From: Bradyrhizobium sp. CCBAU 51627
GTDB taxonomy: Bacteria; Pseudomonadota; Alphaproteobacteria; Rhizobiales; Xanthobacteraceae
Assembly (NCBI RefSeq): GCF_028128765.1
Contig: NZ_LBJG01000091.1
Location: forward strand, 171,193-235,192
Reading direction: 5' to 3'
DNA: 64,000 nucleotides
Under the pieces are notes generated by a model. It was not told where the DNA came from. It saw only the letters and a list, made by a program, of their open reading frames with translations, and ran no database searches. The translations under genes were made by a program, and so were the position numbers. Positions 37,084 to 46,379 of the stretch are shown here, piece by piece (the stretch's first letter is position 1; each line of letters begins with the position of its first letter).

Positions 37084-37344
37084 ATGGCCAAAGCACGGAA
37101 ACCTAAATCTCGTCCTGTCGTCCCGGAGGGCTTCAACCGGGCTAGGACGCTGACTGAACCCGAGGCCCATGCGTTGGTTGCGCGCACAGCCGCATCGATG
37201 GCTCTCCCCCATACATCTGTGTCCCGGCCGGTCCTCCGCCCGCACCCTGCCTACGATATCGTCGCGCCCCGAAAACCGGCGCGTGTAGCATCCCTCTCTT
37301 TGGCGAAGTTATCGATTGTGCGGTCTGGCGAGCTGGCGGGATAG
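37084..37344 (+). CDS. Small basic hypothetical protein after the lipoprotein remnant
   Basis: 86 residues beginning MAKARKPKSRPVVPEG, starting 17 nt after the lipoprotein pseudogene. The spacing and basic start mirror the small gene (MAKKTKKRAVKK) after the intact lipoprotein, and EAHALVARTAAS loosely resembles ATNALADRVARC. No clear ribosome binding site. It could be a remnant, not a working gene. Confidence 0.35.
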   Translation: MAKARKPKSRPVVPEGFNRARTLTEPEAHALVARTAASMALPHTSVSRPVLRPHPAYDIVAPRKPARVASLSLAKLSIVRSGELAG

Positions 37345-37510
37345 GCGCTGCCGCCGTACCTTAAGACTATGTCCGCGCCAACGAATTCTCGGCGTTGCCT
37401 CCCTCGCAAGTCATTTTGCGCGCACCTGACCATAAGTGCGCAGCTCCCAAGTCCAACGGACGAAATGAAGCTATTTGGTCTTCCAGGAAAGCTAGGAATA
37501 GCTGCTTCAC

Positions 37511-37533
37511 CTAGCAAACTGTTGAAAAAGGTG
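37511..37533 (+). repeat. Left terminal repeat of the IS with CTAG target site
   Basis: CTAG at 37511-37514 is followed by the left inverted repeat. Of the first 15 bases, about 12 match the right end read inwards, differing mainly at the third and fourth bases (AA against GG) and at one A/G near base 13. Confidence 0.75.
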
Positions 37534-37590
37534 CTCGCCGCCGACCAGCGACCGTGATTCATTGGCTCCGACGAGATTCGGAGATGATGC

Positions 37591-38682
37591 GTGCGCGGCG
37601 GCGACAATCGAACGGGCGAGCTGTTCAGCTACGTCGACCTGGAGGCGCGGGTGCGGCGTGACCATCCGCTGCGAGCGATCCGGACGATCGTGAACGAGGC
37701 GCTGTCGACGCTAGAGCGGGAGTTTACAGCCCTCTATTCGCCGATTGGGCGGCCGTCGATCCCGCCGGAGAAGCTGCTGCGGGCGATGTTGTTGCAGGCG
37801 TTGTATTTGATCCGCTCGGAGCGGCTTCTGATGGAGCGGCTGGAATACGACCTGCTGTTCCGCTGGTTCGTCGGAATTGGCGTCGACGACGCAGCCTGGG
37901 ATCATTCGGTGTTCTCGAAGAACCGCGACCGGTTGCTGGAAGGCGACATCGCTGCCAAGTTCCTGGCGGCGGTGCTGGCGCAGCCCAAGGTGAAGAAGTT
38001 GCTGTCGAGCGATCATTTCTCGGTCGATGGCACGCTGATCGAGGCCTGGGCCTCGATGAAGAGCGTGAAGCCGAAGGATCGCTCTGGCGAGCCGCCGGCG
38101 CAAGGCGGCGGGCGCAATGCCGAAGCGGACTTCCACGGCCAGAAACGTTCAAACGACACCCATGCTTCGACCACCGATCCGGATGCCAGTCTCTGCCGCA
38201 AGGGAAAGGGCAAGGAGACGAAGCTGTGCTTCATCGGGCACGGGCTGATGGAGAACCGCCACGGCCTGCTGGTCGACGCCTGTCTGACGCGGGCCGACGG
38301 GCATGCCGAACGGGTGGCCGCGCTGCACATGATCCAACCCCGTGCCGACCGGCCAACAGCGATCACGCTTGGCGCCGACAAAGCCTACGACGCAGAAGAC
38401 TTCGTCAACGAGCTGCGCTCGATGAACGTGACGCCGCATGTTGCGCAGAACACCAGCGGCCGCAGCTCTGCGATTGACGGGCGAACGACCCGGCACGGCG
38501 GCTATGCCGTCAGCCAGCGCATCCGCAAGCGCATCGAGAAGGCATTCGGCTGGATCAAGACGGTCGCCGGACAAGAGAAGACCCGATTCCGTGGCCGTGA
38601 ACGCGTCGGATGGGCCTTTACCTTCGCTGCCGCCGCCTACAATCTGGTGCGGCTGCCCAAGCTGATCGCGGAGGCCGGCTGA
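37591..38682 (+). CDS. IS5/IS1182-type DDE transposase
   Basis: 363 residues from GTG 37591. N-terminal DUF772 region (LEARVRRDHPLRAIRTIV, RWFVGIGVDDAAWDHSVFSK), then a DDE_Tnp_1 core with FSVDGTLIEAWAS (first Asp), TLGADKAYDAEDFV (second Asp) and RIRKRIEKAFGWIKTVAG (Glu). Catalyses cut-and-paste transposition of the surrounding element. Reading frame is intact with the usual length. Its stop overlaps the ATG of the passenger ORF by one base. Confidence 0.92.
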   Translation: MRGGDNRTGELFSYVDLEARVRRDHPLRAIRTIVNEALSTLEREFTALYSPIGRPSIPPEKLLRAMLLQALYLIRSERLLMERLEYDLLFRWFVGIGVDDAAWDHSVFSKNRDRLLEGDIAAKFLAAVLAQPKVKKLLSSDHFSVDGTLIEAWASMKSVKPKDRSGEPPAQGGGRNAEADFHGQKRSNDTHASTTDPDASLCRKGKGKETKLCFIGHGLMENRHGLLVDACLTRADGHAERVAALHMIQPRADRPTAITLGADKAYDAEDFVNELRSMNVTPHVAQNTSGRSSAIDGRTTRHGGYAVSQRIRKRIEKAFGWIKTVAGQEKTRFRGRERVGWAFTFAAAAYNLVRLPKLIAEAG

Positions 38683-39026
38683 TGACCAAGGTGCCCGGCT
38701 ATGCCAAGGCCTTTGCTGGCCGCTGGCGCATCGTCGAAATGGACAACTGGGACAGCGACTTCCTCGACCTCGTCGAACAGGCGCATCTCACCTTCAAGGG
38801 CAAGTCCGACGGTGAAATTGCCTTCGGTGCGCTGAAAGGCTTCCTCGATGTCCGCTACGGCGCGCGAGACGGTTCGGCCTGCGCGGAGTTCTCATGGGAG
38901 GGGCACGATGAGAATGACCCCGCCTGCGGTCGCGGATGGGCTATGATCGGCACTGTGGGCAGGCTCGTCGGCCACTTCTACATACACAATGGCGACGATT
39001 CAGCCTTCGTTTGCGAACGCGGCTGA
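38682..39026 (+). CDS. Passenger ORF of the insertion sequence
   Basis: 114 residues starting at an ATG that overlaps the last base of the transposase stop. Contains FAGRWRIVEMDNWDSDFLDL, LTFKGKSDGEIAFGALKGFL and GWAMIGTVGRLVGHFYIHNG, a small beta-rich domain. No known function. The ORF ends 16 nt before the right inverted repeat, so it is an integral part of the element. Confidence 0.8.
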   Translation: MTKVPGYAKAFAGRWRIVEMDNWDSDFLDLVEQAHLTFKGKSDGEIAFGALKGFLDVRYGARDGSACAEFSWEGHDENDPACGRGWAMIGTVGRLVGHFYIHNGDDSAFVCERG

Positions 39027-39927
39027 GTTCTTCAACAGCCTGCTAGGTCGCCGCGCGGCGCTGCATTCACTGATGACATCTGGCTAGGAAGATATCGCTC
39101 TTGATCGAACAGCTGGAGCTTAGCTTGGCAGCGCGAACCTTTCGTATAACTCGACAGTCGGAGCGAGTGTGGAGCGGAGGGGAAAATGTCGGATTGGTTG
39201 AAGTATTGGGCGATGATCGCGCTTTAAGCCGTTGACGCCCCCTGTTGGCTTTAATCGTGGCGTGAGCCCACTTACCAGCGCGAAAACAACCGCTGAAGCG
39301 ATAGCTCGCGTTTGACGATCCGGATCTTGCGGCAGCCGACAAGTTCCGCCTTGAGCAGTCAACGTACAACAAAGAGGTACAAACTCTCATTCAGCAAGTC
39401 ATGAACGATTCCAGCAGAATCGCAGCAGCGTCATGAAAGGCGACTAAAGTTAATCACCATCTTAGGTGAGCTTCGAGCTTCTGCAACGCAGCCAGTCTTC
39501 CTCAATTCACGGAGCGAAGGCCGCCGCAAGATCTCAGTCAGCAACACTTGTCTCCACATCTCTTCTTCGGATAGTTGCAGGCGTCGCCGCTAAAATCGGG
39601 ACCGAATGCCTCCCATGTAGTGCCTGTAAACCTCATCATCCGAGCTCCCCTTATCGGCGAGAAGTCACTCTTGCTTGTATTTAGAGTCTAGCGGTAGACC
39701 TCGATCGGGTACAGCGGGAGATCAATGCTCAAGTTGAGAGGCCTCAACTTAAGAAAACCATTCGAGCACAGTCGACAAAGCCTACGGAGATGGCGCTGCT
39801 CTGGTGCAGCAATCAAGACGCCAACGGTTACACGTCGGAGCTCAAAGACTTTATCCTGGCCGCCATCGTACCATGGCAGGAGAAGAATTGGCTGACGCGG
39901 AAGGTAGGCCATTTTAGCCGCAACCCT
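39027..39927. other. Decayed intergenic region with ORF scraps
   Basis: About 880 nt beyond the IS. One plus-strand tail (39309-39437) reads FDDPDLAAADKFRLEQSTYN...VQTLIQQVMNDSSRIAAAS before TGA and may be the end of a real but lost gene; its size and helical character vaguely recall secretion rod proteins, which I do not claim. Otherwise no gene is supported. Confidence 0.3.
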
Positions 39928-40705
39928 TTACTTGTCATCCCTGCCACTGCGTCTGTCGAGCAATGCTCGCCAGCGAAGGCGTATGAGGCGTCGCCCCAGC
40001 TTAACAAGTCGAATGGTTCGGCTGCGCAAATCGTCTGTTTTCCAGGCGCGCTCGGCAAGACGATGACTTCCAAACAGGCCTTGCGCGATTTGGCGATAGC
40101 TATTTCCTTCCTGCCATCCATCCACTGCCCGCAACGCCAGGATCAGCCGACGCCGCTTCAAAGCAGGCAAAGCAAGTGGCGGCTCGCCGAGCGCCCGACG
40201 CTCAAGGGCAAGCCAAAATCGACGTGCGGCCCCCAGCCGAAGCTCGAAATCGGCATCGAGCGGCAGATCAACGACGACAGCATATCCGCTCGCCGGAAGC
40301 TCTCTTAGCCAAAGGCGATGCTTCGTGCCCCCGAGCGGCACGATCGCATGCCATCCATCCGGCGCACGGCGAAGCTCGCCGCCCGCCAGATTGTCGAAAT
40401 CGAGCTGATAACTTTCGGGCGCAATGCGGTTGGCCGCCCGCACAGCCAGTACCGTCGGCAGCACCTCAGGTGCCCAAAAGATTGCTTGCTTGTCGAAAGT
40501 CTTTTGCGGATCAGCAGGAAAACGAAAGCCCCCACTTGCGTCGGAACTGGCCCGCCGCTGCGCTTGAACGTTCGCGGCGAGATAGCCGCTGATAATCCTC
40601 TTGGTAGTCGCGATCCCGGCGCAGCCACTCCCAGGCCAGGTCGGCAGCATCCGCCTTCTTCAGGCCGCTGTACGCTTCCTCAGATCTCCAGTCAGTATTC
40701 GGCAT
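39928..40705 (-). CDS. FseA-like DUF6499/DUF2285 activator encoded in two frames related by +1
   Basis: First ORF: ATG 40705 (MPNTDWRSEEAYSGLKKADAAD, AAAGG upstream) with a DUF6499-type N-terminus, ending TGA 40511. The second, in the +1 frame, carries FPADPQKTFDKQAIFW, WLRELPASGYAVVVDLP and a DUF2285-type C-terminus (RRRLILALRAVDGWQEGNSYRQIAQGLF), ending at 39928. The natural junction is at GTGGGGGCTTTCGTTTTCCTGCTGA, where skipping one base gives ...WGFRFPADP. In rhizobial ICEs the excision activator FseA is made from two such ORFs by programmed +1 ribosomal frameshifting (established for ICEMlSymR7A). Whether this junction is programmed or a one-G insertion in a G run cannot be told from sequence alone. 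Confidence 0.65.
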
Positions 40706-40868
40706 CGCACCTTTCCCGCACAATCTTCAGACGCGGCGAAATGCATCCGATGATTGTGGCTCTTTCCGGTGCTTGCTTGTCGTGCGCGCGCCTTGCACGC
40801 ACTTAATCGATGGAATGATCAACTTTTACGATCGCGACGCATTCCGGCGCCCCTGACCTCCGCGCTGA

Positions 40869-41141
40869 TCATTGCTTTGGCCAACCGCTACGTAGCAGAT
40901 CGCGATAGCCGTGGCCCGCTAGCCACTTGGCCCGCGTCAGATGACTTTCGAATGTGCGGCGCGCACGATCCGGTTCAGCGGTGGGATCAAGCCCAAGCAC
41001 AATTCGCGCGATTTCGCGCCAATCTGCCTTGTCCGCGTCCGCATCAAGAAGTCGCATATAGGCAACAGCATGCTCCTTGTCATATGACGTGAGCTCGTCG
41101 ACGTTGGGCGCCAATTCTGCGATCTTCGGCTCGGCTGGCAC
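40869..41141 (-). CDS. QseM-like DUF2285 domain protein
   Basis: 90 residues from GTG 41141, with TAGGAG ~9 nt upstream. The sequence VDELTSYDKEHAVAYMRLLD and ADWREIARIVLGLDP...ARRTFESHLTRAKWLAGHGY matches the stand-alone DUF2285 form. In rhizobial ICEs a protein of this type (QseM) is an antiactivator that binds the DUF2285 activator FseA and the quorum regulator TraR. Here it lies 160 nt upstream of an FseA-like gene on the same strand and is divergent from an XRE gene. Assignment as QseM is by domain and context, not orthology. Confidence 0.65.
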   Translation of the reverse strand: MPAEPKIAELAPNVDELTSYDKEHAVAYMRLLDADADKADWREIARIVLGLDPTAEPDRARRTFESHLTRAKWLAGHGYRDLLRSGWPKQ

Positions 41142-41760
41142 TGCCTGAAACTCCTACCCAGCTGAAAAATCTAGCGAAATCAGACCAACGATAACTACTT
41201 TGAGGTCGTTTTGGTACCTGCCCAATGGTCGCACGCCAACCTCCTTTTCGCGCTGAGATGGCAATCGCATATTGGCTCACATTGACCTGGTGGCTCCATC
41301 CTGCGCTTTCCCTTGTTCATCGCAATCCATACCGGAAGGGATTGCAGATGTGCCCTACAACTAGGTTGTCCTTGCTGTTCCTGGCGGAAGGCATGGTGGT
41401 TCATGGTGACAGGCCCGCTCGCACTTGTGAAAGGCAATAACCAGAACCAGCGAACTGAGAATATTCGTTTCCCTTTCGAGCCACAGTTGAACATTCGTCC
41501 TACTAATCGCGCTCCCGGGAAAACGCCGCAGGCAATCTCTGAGCGCGATTCCCTCTTTGCCGCTAATGGCAAGCTATTGCCCCACGAGAACGCTTGTGAT
41601 GGTTTAACGAGAAGACGACACGCGCTAGCTGCGTCTGCATCTCACCGTTGCCTGATTCCTCGAAGCAATTGGGGAGGACGGCCACTGCTCGTGCGAGCCT
41701 ATCGTAATAGTCTGGCTATAACCAGTGGTTTCATAATCGTCGAAATAGCTGCCTCTGCGC
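41142..41760. other. Divergent intergenic region between qseM-like and xre-like genes
   Basis: About 620 nt with no supported gene. If the neighbouring genes are QseM/QseC-like, operators for the XRE protein would be expected here; I could not identify a convincing inverted-repeat pair. Confidence 0.3.
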
Positions 41761-42035
41761 ATGAATGCTCGTGCGCTTGTGGTCTGGAATGTGCGCCGGA
41801 TCCGCGTAGAGCGCGGCATTCCGCAAGAGCAATTGGCCTATGATGCCGGGATCGACCGCTCATACATGGGGCGCATTGAGCAGAAGAAAGACAACCCGAC
41901 CATTGATCTCCTGGACCGTATCGCCGTGACCTTGGGTATTCCGAATTGTTCGCTGAGCCGGTCAGGGGTGCGATGCCCCCCAAGCCGATGCCTAGAGGAC
42001 GCAAACCGGCGCGCCCCTGTCGGAACAGGACATAA
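41761..42035 (+). pseudogene. XRE-family HTH regulator, frameshifted near its C-terminus
   Basis: ATG 41761 opens VWNVRRIRVERGIPQEQLAYDAGIDRSYMGRIEQKKDNPTI-type XRE sequence followed by LLDRIAVTLGIP. There the frame leaves the family pattern (NCSLSRSG...), while the neighbouring frame continues SELFAEPVRGAMPPKPMPRG to TAA 42035, as in rhizobial ICE XRE proteins. A DNA-binding core of ~60 residues is intact, so some function may persist. The C-terminal LLDRIAKTLG.HLSEFYV motif recurs as a fragment at 63761-63849. Confidence 0.75.
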
Positions 42036-42239
42036 TTATTGTCGGAGCCATGTTTCAGCTAAGGACGGGAGGGAGCGAGCCGGAGCGGCGCACGTGCTCC
42101 CTTCGATCTACAGCCGACCATTCTGCTCTCCTGCTTCAGCCCATGTCGTCCCAGCAGGGTTCCACCTAGCGTCCCCCGGGGCAGCCCGTCGTAAGGCCGA
42201 GCATCTTCAAAATGAGGGCTTGCGCCGCTCCGAAGAGTC

Positions 42240-42540
42240 TCTTTGGAGCTGTGGTCGGTTTGTCGGCTGGGGTTCGGGTGATCGCAACGCCAAAACCAAG
42301 AGAGGTCCGCGAGAGCATGGAGGGACTTGCTACCCTGGTGCGTAAGAGCATGAGACTCCGTCGTCCAGAGTTGTCGGTCGGAGGATCAAGCTGGCGTGCG
42401 GCTCGAGGACGGGACCTTTCCGTTGGCCGAAGATCGGGAAGCTGTGGTGCCCATGCAGGGGCGCAATTTAGGCGCTCCTGGAAAGGCTCGACTGGCCGTT
42501 TGTTTATGGGACCCGTAAGACGCCGGCACGATCGCGAGCG
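42240..42540 (+). pseudogene. IS66-family TnpB relic
   Basis: Two frames give pieces of the IS66 accessory protein TnpB: GVRVIATPKPREVRESMEGLATLVRKSM (N-terminal 'G..V.....P.D.R...DGLA..V') and, ~200 nt on, ALLERLDWPFVYGTRKTPA (C-terminal 'LLEGIDW'). The middle is scrambled. No intact IS66 gene or terminal repeat was found nearby. Confidence 0.5.
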
Positions 42541-42909
42541 GGATAGTTTCAGCCGGCGCCGGGCGCTGTGAGTCAAGGCCATCCGACGCGTCGCGAGATG
42601 GTGGCGAATATGGTCTGAATTGGGTGTGAGCTAGGCTGGGCCTGACTATCCCGATGCGATGAAGGGGATGCTGAGCGAGAGCCAACGCTGGCGTTAGATC
42701 ATCAAAAATGCAGCGTCATCGGTTTGACCGGCGAGCAGAGACGATGCCTGAAGATCAATGCTGTTGGACCTGGAAGAAGCCTACCAGGTGGCAGCTGCGC
42801 CCGTTGGCCGGTCTGGCGCATAAGAAGGCCGGCTCCGCTCGACATCGCAGGGCTGCAACTTAGTGTTAGGTCTGCCGGCGTCTTATGAATCCGGGAGATG
42901 CGGAGAATG
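42541..42909. other. Intergenic region, no gene supported
   Basis: About 370 nt of probable IS66 debris and spacer between the TnpB relic and the TauD-like gene. No motif was recognised. Confidence 0.3.
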
Positions 42910-43797
42910 TCAGGCAGCCTTTGCGGCCCTTGATTTTGGCCGCTTCACGTGCCGTACGCGGGCGTCAATCGCAAGCTGGTCCATGGCCCAGTGAGGACTG
43001 CCGATTTTGCTGACAGGGTACGGCTCAGTCGCGCGATTGTCCCAGATTACGACGTCGCCTGATTTCCAGTTCCAGCACAGGGTGTTCTGCGGGGCGGTGA
43101 GATAGGATTGCAGCCGTTCAAACAGTCTTTGGCTGGGGTAGCGCTGCAGGCCGACAAAGTCCTTCACGAAACGACCGAGCGATAGCATGCGTTCGCCGGT
43201 CTCGGGATGAACACGAACAATCGGATGTGTCGTTTCGTAGATCGCTCCAGTGGATACGCCACACCAAGGCCGCTTGTTGGATTCGGTGGCGCTTCCTGTC
43301 GCAGTGAGATCAGATGCGACGAAGCTCACAGCCCAGAGGTTATCTGCGAGCATCCGCAGGGGATCGGGAAGATCAAGATAAGCGGCCGCCTTGCTCGACC
43401 AAGCAACGTCGCCGCCAAAAGGCGGGACCGCTGCGAGCCGCAGCACCGAAATGCCTGTGGCTACCCGCTCATCGTTCATCTGGTTGCGATCACTGCAGGC
43501 GCGATCAGACAGCTCCTGCCGGATCGTTAAACCACCCATTGTGCCCGCCATTGTGGGATTCGGTATCAGCGAGCCGAGCCGGAGCACAAAACGCTGCTGC
43601 TGTGCATCGTCGAGATGTCCCTGATCACGGAAAAAGATGAACTTATGCTCTAGCAGAAGCCGGTTGAACGCGACGATGACATCGTCAGGCAAATCGTCCG
43701 ACAGCGCAATGTTCTTGATTTCGGCACCAAGCCGGCCCGCGTACTTGACGATGTCTGCTCGCGGAATGACATTTTCAACAGCCATTGTTCCACTCAT
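42910..43797 (-). CDS. TauD/TfdA-like dioxygenase homologue without its iron ligands
   Basis: 295 residues with the TauD fold: LLEHKFIFFRDQGHL, PPFGGDVAWSSKAAAYLDLP, THPIVRVHPETGERML, NTLCWNWKSGDVVIWDNRAT. Family role: Fe(II)/2-oxoglutarate hydroxylation. The HxD pair of the facial triad, expected after 'GG...N.WHTD', is replaced by DRNQMNDERVATG, and the distal His expected in 'DNRATxHYA' is Pro in NRATEPYPV. The protein should therefore not bind iron normally, making it a pseudoenzyme or early pseudogene. It lies ~1.1 kb from the MATE/NRPS pair on the same strand and could be a vestigial tailoring gene. Confidence 0.8.
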   Translation of the reverse strand: MSGTMAVENVIPRADIVKYAGRLGAEIKNIALSDDLPDDVIVAFNRLLLEHKFIFFRDQGHLDDAQQQRFVLRLGSLIPNPTMAGTMGGLTIRQELSDRACSDRNQMNDERVATGISVLRLAAVPPFGGDVAWSSKAAAYLDLPDPLRMLADNLWAVSFVASDLTATGSATESNKRPWCGVSTGAIYETTHPIVRVHPETGERMLSLGRFVKDFVGLQRYPSQRLFERLQSYLTAPQNTLCWNWKSGDVVIWDNRATEPYPVSKIGSPHWAMDQLAIDARVRHVKRPKSRAAKAA

Positions 43798-43879
43798 GAC
43801 GGCGCCTCTTTCTGTGGATGTCTAAACGAGCTCAGTGGTGGTCGCGTCCGGCGACAAACCCGGCAGAACAAGCTTGATG

Positions 43880-44125
43880 CTACAGCCCCGAATTGTCTGA
43901 GCATGGGTCACCGCGCCGCTCAATTAGACGACTGAATTCTGAAGGACACTCGCACATGAGACCACCAGATCGATTTACAGGCTGATCAACAATGCAGATC
44001 ATAGACGCAATCCATGTCCCGTCCATGAAACGAAACCAGCTTTCTTTTTGAGCTCGCGCAACGTTCGCCTCTTCCCAGAACTCATGCTTGGAAAATCCTC
44101 GAACAACGACTTCGTCATACCTCAT
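43880..44125 (-). CDS. Possible small hypothetical protein
   Basis: 81 residues from ATG 44125. The sequence (YDEVVVRGFSKHEFWEEANV, SWFRFMDGTWIASMICIVDQ) has normal protein-like composition with several Trp and Phe, unlike shadow ORFs. No family or clear ribosome binding site was recognised. It would be read before the TauD-like gene on the same strand. Confidence 0.3.
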   Translation of the reverse strand: MRYDEVVVRGFSKHEFWEEANVARAQKESWFRFMDGTWIASMICIVDQPVNRSGGLMCECPSEFSRLIERRGDPCSDNSGL

Positions 44126-44951
44126 TCATCCCGCAAGGCCTCATGCGCAGGATGAAGATTAGAACGGGTTCGCGGCATGCACCCGCGAAGCGGATAGGAC
44201 CCACCGCCCCGAAAACGAACTCTACCTCAAGCTGTATAACATCTCTTAAACTACTTCAACGGGCTCCCAATCATATTTTTGCGAATTGGAGTTGTTCAAT
44301 GCGCGACGTTTCATCAGCTGATCACTTACTGTCATGCCTTGGACTAGCGGAAGAAGCGCAAAATAAGCAGGCTGCAACCTCCGATGCATCTTAACAACGG
44401 ACTTAATCCCTCGATTTTCGAAATTTGCGCTCGGCACGAATGCGTCGTCCCCGTGATGCCGTGTCTTTCGTTCTACCCGGAGACGTAGATTTTCCTTACG
44501 GCGTGCATGCCGCTTGGCTTCGCGGCCGTTGAGCACGCACATCGAAACAGAGCGCCCACGGCCAGGAACATCGCTCCGAAGGCGCCTTTGCGTTCTCAGA
44601 CTGCAAGCCGCAAAATCCGGCTGCCTATCTTGCCTCACTATGAGCGAAACGACACTGAAGGGCGGTCGGATTTCAGATCATAAGCCACGGATGTAGCTTC
44701 TTCATGAACGCTCTCTCTTGTCCTTGGCTTGAGATCGAGTGCTCGCCAAGACTAGGCGCGACGTCGACCTCACCGCGGGGCCACCCGCGCGCGAGGTTCG
44801 CGTGTGCAACATTCGGCTTTGCCTTCATCGCAATCGCAGCGATAAAGATGGATACATAGCGACTCGCTCTTGCACATCACACCAGTTTTGGAGCCATCCC
44901 CTCGCCGGCCATGCAGGCTTAAATGCCGGCTCCGATGATCTCCTTGTCAGA
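44126..44951. other. Intergenic region, no gene supported
   Basis: About 830 nt downstream of the MATE gene. ORFs on both strands are basic and unmotifed. No MbtH-like, thioesterase or phosphopantetheinyl transferase gene was found here, although one might be expected beside an NRPS. Confidence 0.35.
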
Positions 44952-46376
44952 TCAAAGAGCACTTTCGATTCCTGGCTGAATGTGCCGGTCCGCTTGTCTG
45001 AGCTCAGCGAACTGGCGGAACATGACAAACAGCGCGATCATTCCGGCGCCCAGCTCAGCGATGGCTTGACTGGCCAACACTCCGCTAAAGCCCGATATGA
45101 CAGGGAATATCAGTACGGCCGGTATGAAGAGATATCCATGCCTCGCGAAAGACACAACCGCGCTGAGGCGTGCTCTGCCGAGCGACTGAAGCATTGTCGT
45201 CACGAAACACTGAATACCGAAGAGTCCAAAAAACAGATGAAAGATGATGCAGGTCGAGACGGCAATTTCGGTGACCTTATCGCTATCGCTGAACAACCTG
45301 ACCAACGGCCGGACAAAAAGCATAACGGCTGTGGAATACGCAAAGGAAAGCGCAACCGTGATGGATAGCATGAACTTCGCGACCCTCAGTACACGGGCAA
45401 GGTCGCGGGCGCCCCAACCAAACCCCAGGACAGCTTGAGAGCCGATACAAAAACCCGTGATAGGCAGCGCCCCGATTGTCAGGATTCTTACAGCTATTCC
45501 CACCGCCGCGACGAACTCGTCACCGAATCGGGCAGCGGCTCCGTACAAGAACATACCGGCAAGAGCAGATAAGATACTTGTCGCGGTCGCCGGCGCCCCA
45601 ATGAACGCGAGCTCTCTGATGCGATCTACCCGCAACGAGACCTGAGAGATTCTGACGAAGACAGTGCCCCACCCCTTGGTAAAATATCCGATGTAGAGGC
45701 TTATCGCAGCGATCTGAGATAGGAGCGTTGCTAGGGCCGCGCCTCGCACACCCAAGTCCAGCAAGAATATAAAAATGGGATCAAGCAAGGCGTTCAATAT
45801 GAAAGCGCTCAGCATCGTCCACATACTGAATCGTGTGTTGCCTTCAGCTCTTGCGATGAAGCCGCTGACAATATTTAGGAGCATCAAAGTGGACCCCGGC
45901 AAAAGGATCGTGGCGTAGTCGAGCGCGATGGGAAGGATGGTTGGAGTTGCCCCGAGTGCGACGAAGATGCCTCGTAGGCCCAGAAGCAGTCCGACCGTCA
46001 TGATCACTCCGATCGGAGCGGCGAGCGCGAGTGCCGTACTCGCACCTCGACTAGCCTCCAACTCATTACCAGCACCAAGATGACGAGATATGAAGGATGC
46101 AGTACCCACACCGATCCCGTCTCCCGCCGCCGCGAGCAGGATAATGATCGGCATAGTCATGCTCACGGCTGCGATCGCCTGCGCACCAAGTGAGCCAACA
46201 AAGATAGCGTTGAGGAGCTGCTGTAACGCGCTGATCGACAACCCGATAACAGATGGAATGGCAAGCCGAAGGAGAAGGCTCGGGAGCTTTTGATCCGATA
46301 GATCCACGAGCCGGCTTTTCTTCGGCATCGCATCGCTATCGCCTTTGACGACGGGCTCCGCATTCCGGTCATCCAT
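44952..46376 (-). CDS. MATE-family efflux transporter
   Basis: 474 residues with about twelve hydrophobic segments and two MatE halves (LLLRLAIPSVIGLSISALQQ start; second half from ELAFIGAPATATSILSALAG). Conserved features include GLGAGNE-like ISRHLGAGNELEASRG and IARAEGNTRFSMWTM. Family role: Na+ or H+-coupled export of organic cations or peptides. It begins 4 nt after the NRPS stop on the same strand, so it is almost certainly co-transcribed and is the likely exporter of the NRPS product. An alternative start is the internal ATG of MPKKSRLVDL. Confidence 0.92.
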   Translation of the reverse strand: MDDRNAEPVVKGDSDAMPKKSRLVDLSDQKLPSLLLRLAIPSVIGLSISALQQLLNAIFVGSLGAQAIAAVSMTMPIIILLAAAGDGIGVGTASFISRHLGAGNELEASRGASTALALAAPIGVIMTVGLLLGLRGIFVALGATPTILPIALDYATILLPGSTLMLLNIVSGFIARAEGNTRFSMWTMLSAFILNALLDPIFIFLLDLGVRGAALATLLSQIAAISLYIGYFTKGWGTVFVRISQVSLRVDRIRELAFIGAPATATSILSALAGMFLYGAAARFGDEFVAAVGIAVRILTIGALPITGFCIGSQAVLGFGWGARDLARVLRVAKFMLSITVALSFAYSTAVMLFVRPLVRLFSDSDKVTEIAVSTCIIFHLFFGLFGIQCFVTTMLQSLGRARLSAVVSFARHGYLFIPAVLIFPVISGFSGVLASQAIAELGAGMIALFVMFRQFAELRQADRHIQPGIESAL

Positions 46377-46379
46377 GAT

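Larger units (their letters stand above)
37515..39042 (+). mobile_element. Intact IS5/IS1182-like insertion sequence with passenger ORF
   Basis: The ends are imperfect inverted repeats: left CAAACTGTTGAAAAAGG (37515 on) and right, read inwards, CAGGCTGTTGAAGAACT (39042 back). Both are flanked by CTAG (37511-37514 and 39043-39046), consistent with a 4-nt target duplication at a palindromic site. Inside are a full-length transposase and a second ORF overlapping its stop by one base. No frameshift was seen, so this is the most recent insertion in the window. Confidence 0.85.

Noticed and set aside
39309..39437. Possible type III secretion rod-like C-terminal fragment
   Set aside because: Only general helical resemblance; no start, no neighbouring secretion gene and no specific motif.
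43798..44951. Search for an MbtH-like or phosphopantetheinyl transferase gene beside the NRPS
   Set aside because: No ORF on either strand has the expected motifs; the NRPS must use a transferase encoded elsewhere.
44739..45368. Plus-strand ORF of 209 codons
   Set aside because: Antisense to the MATE transporter and lacking motifs.
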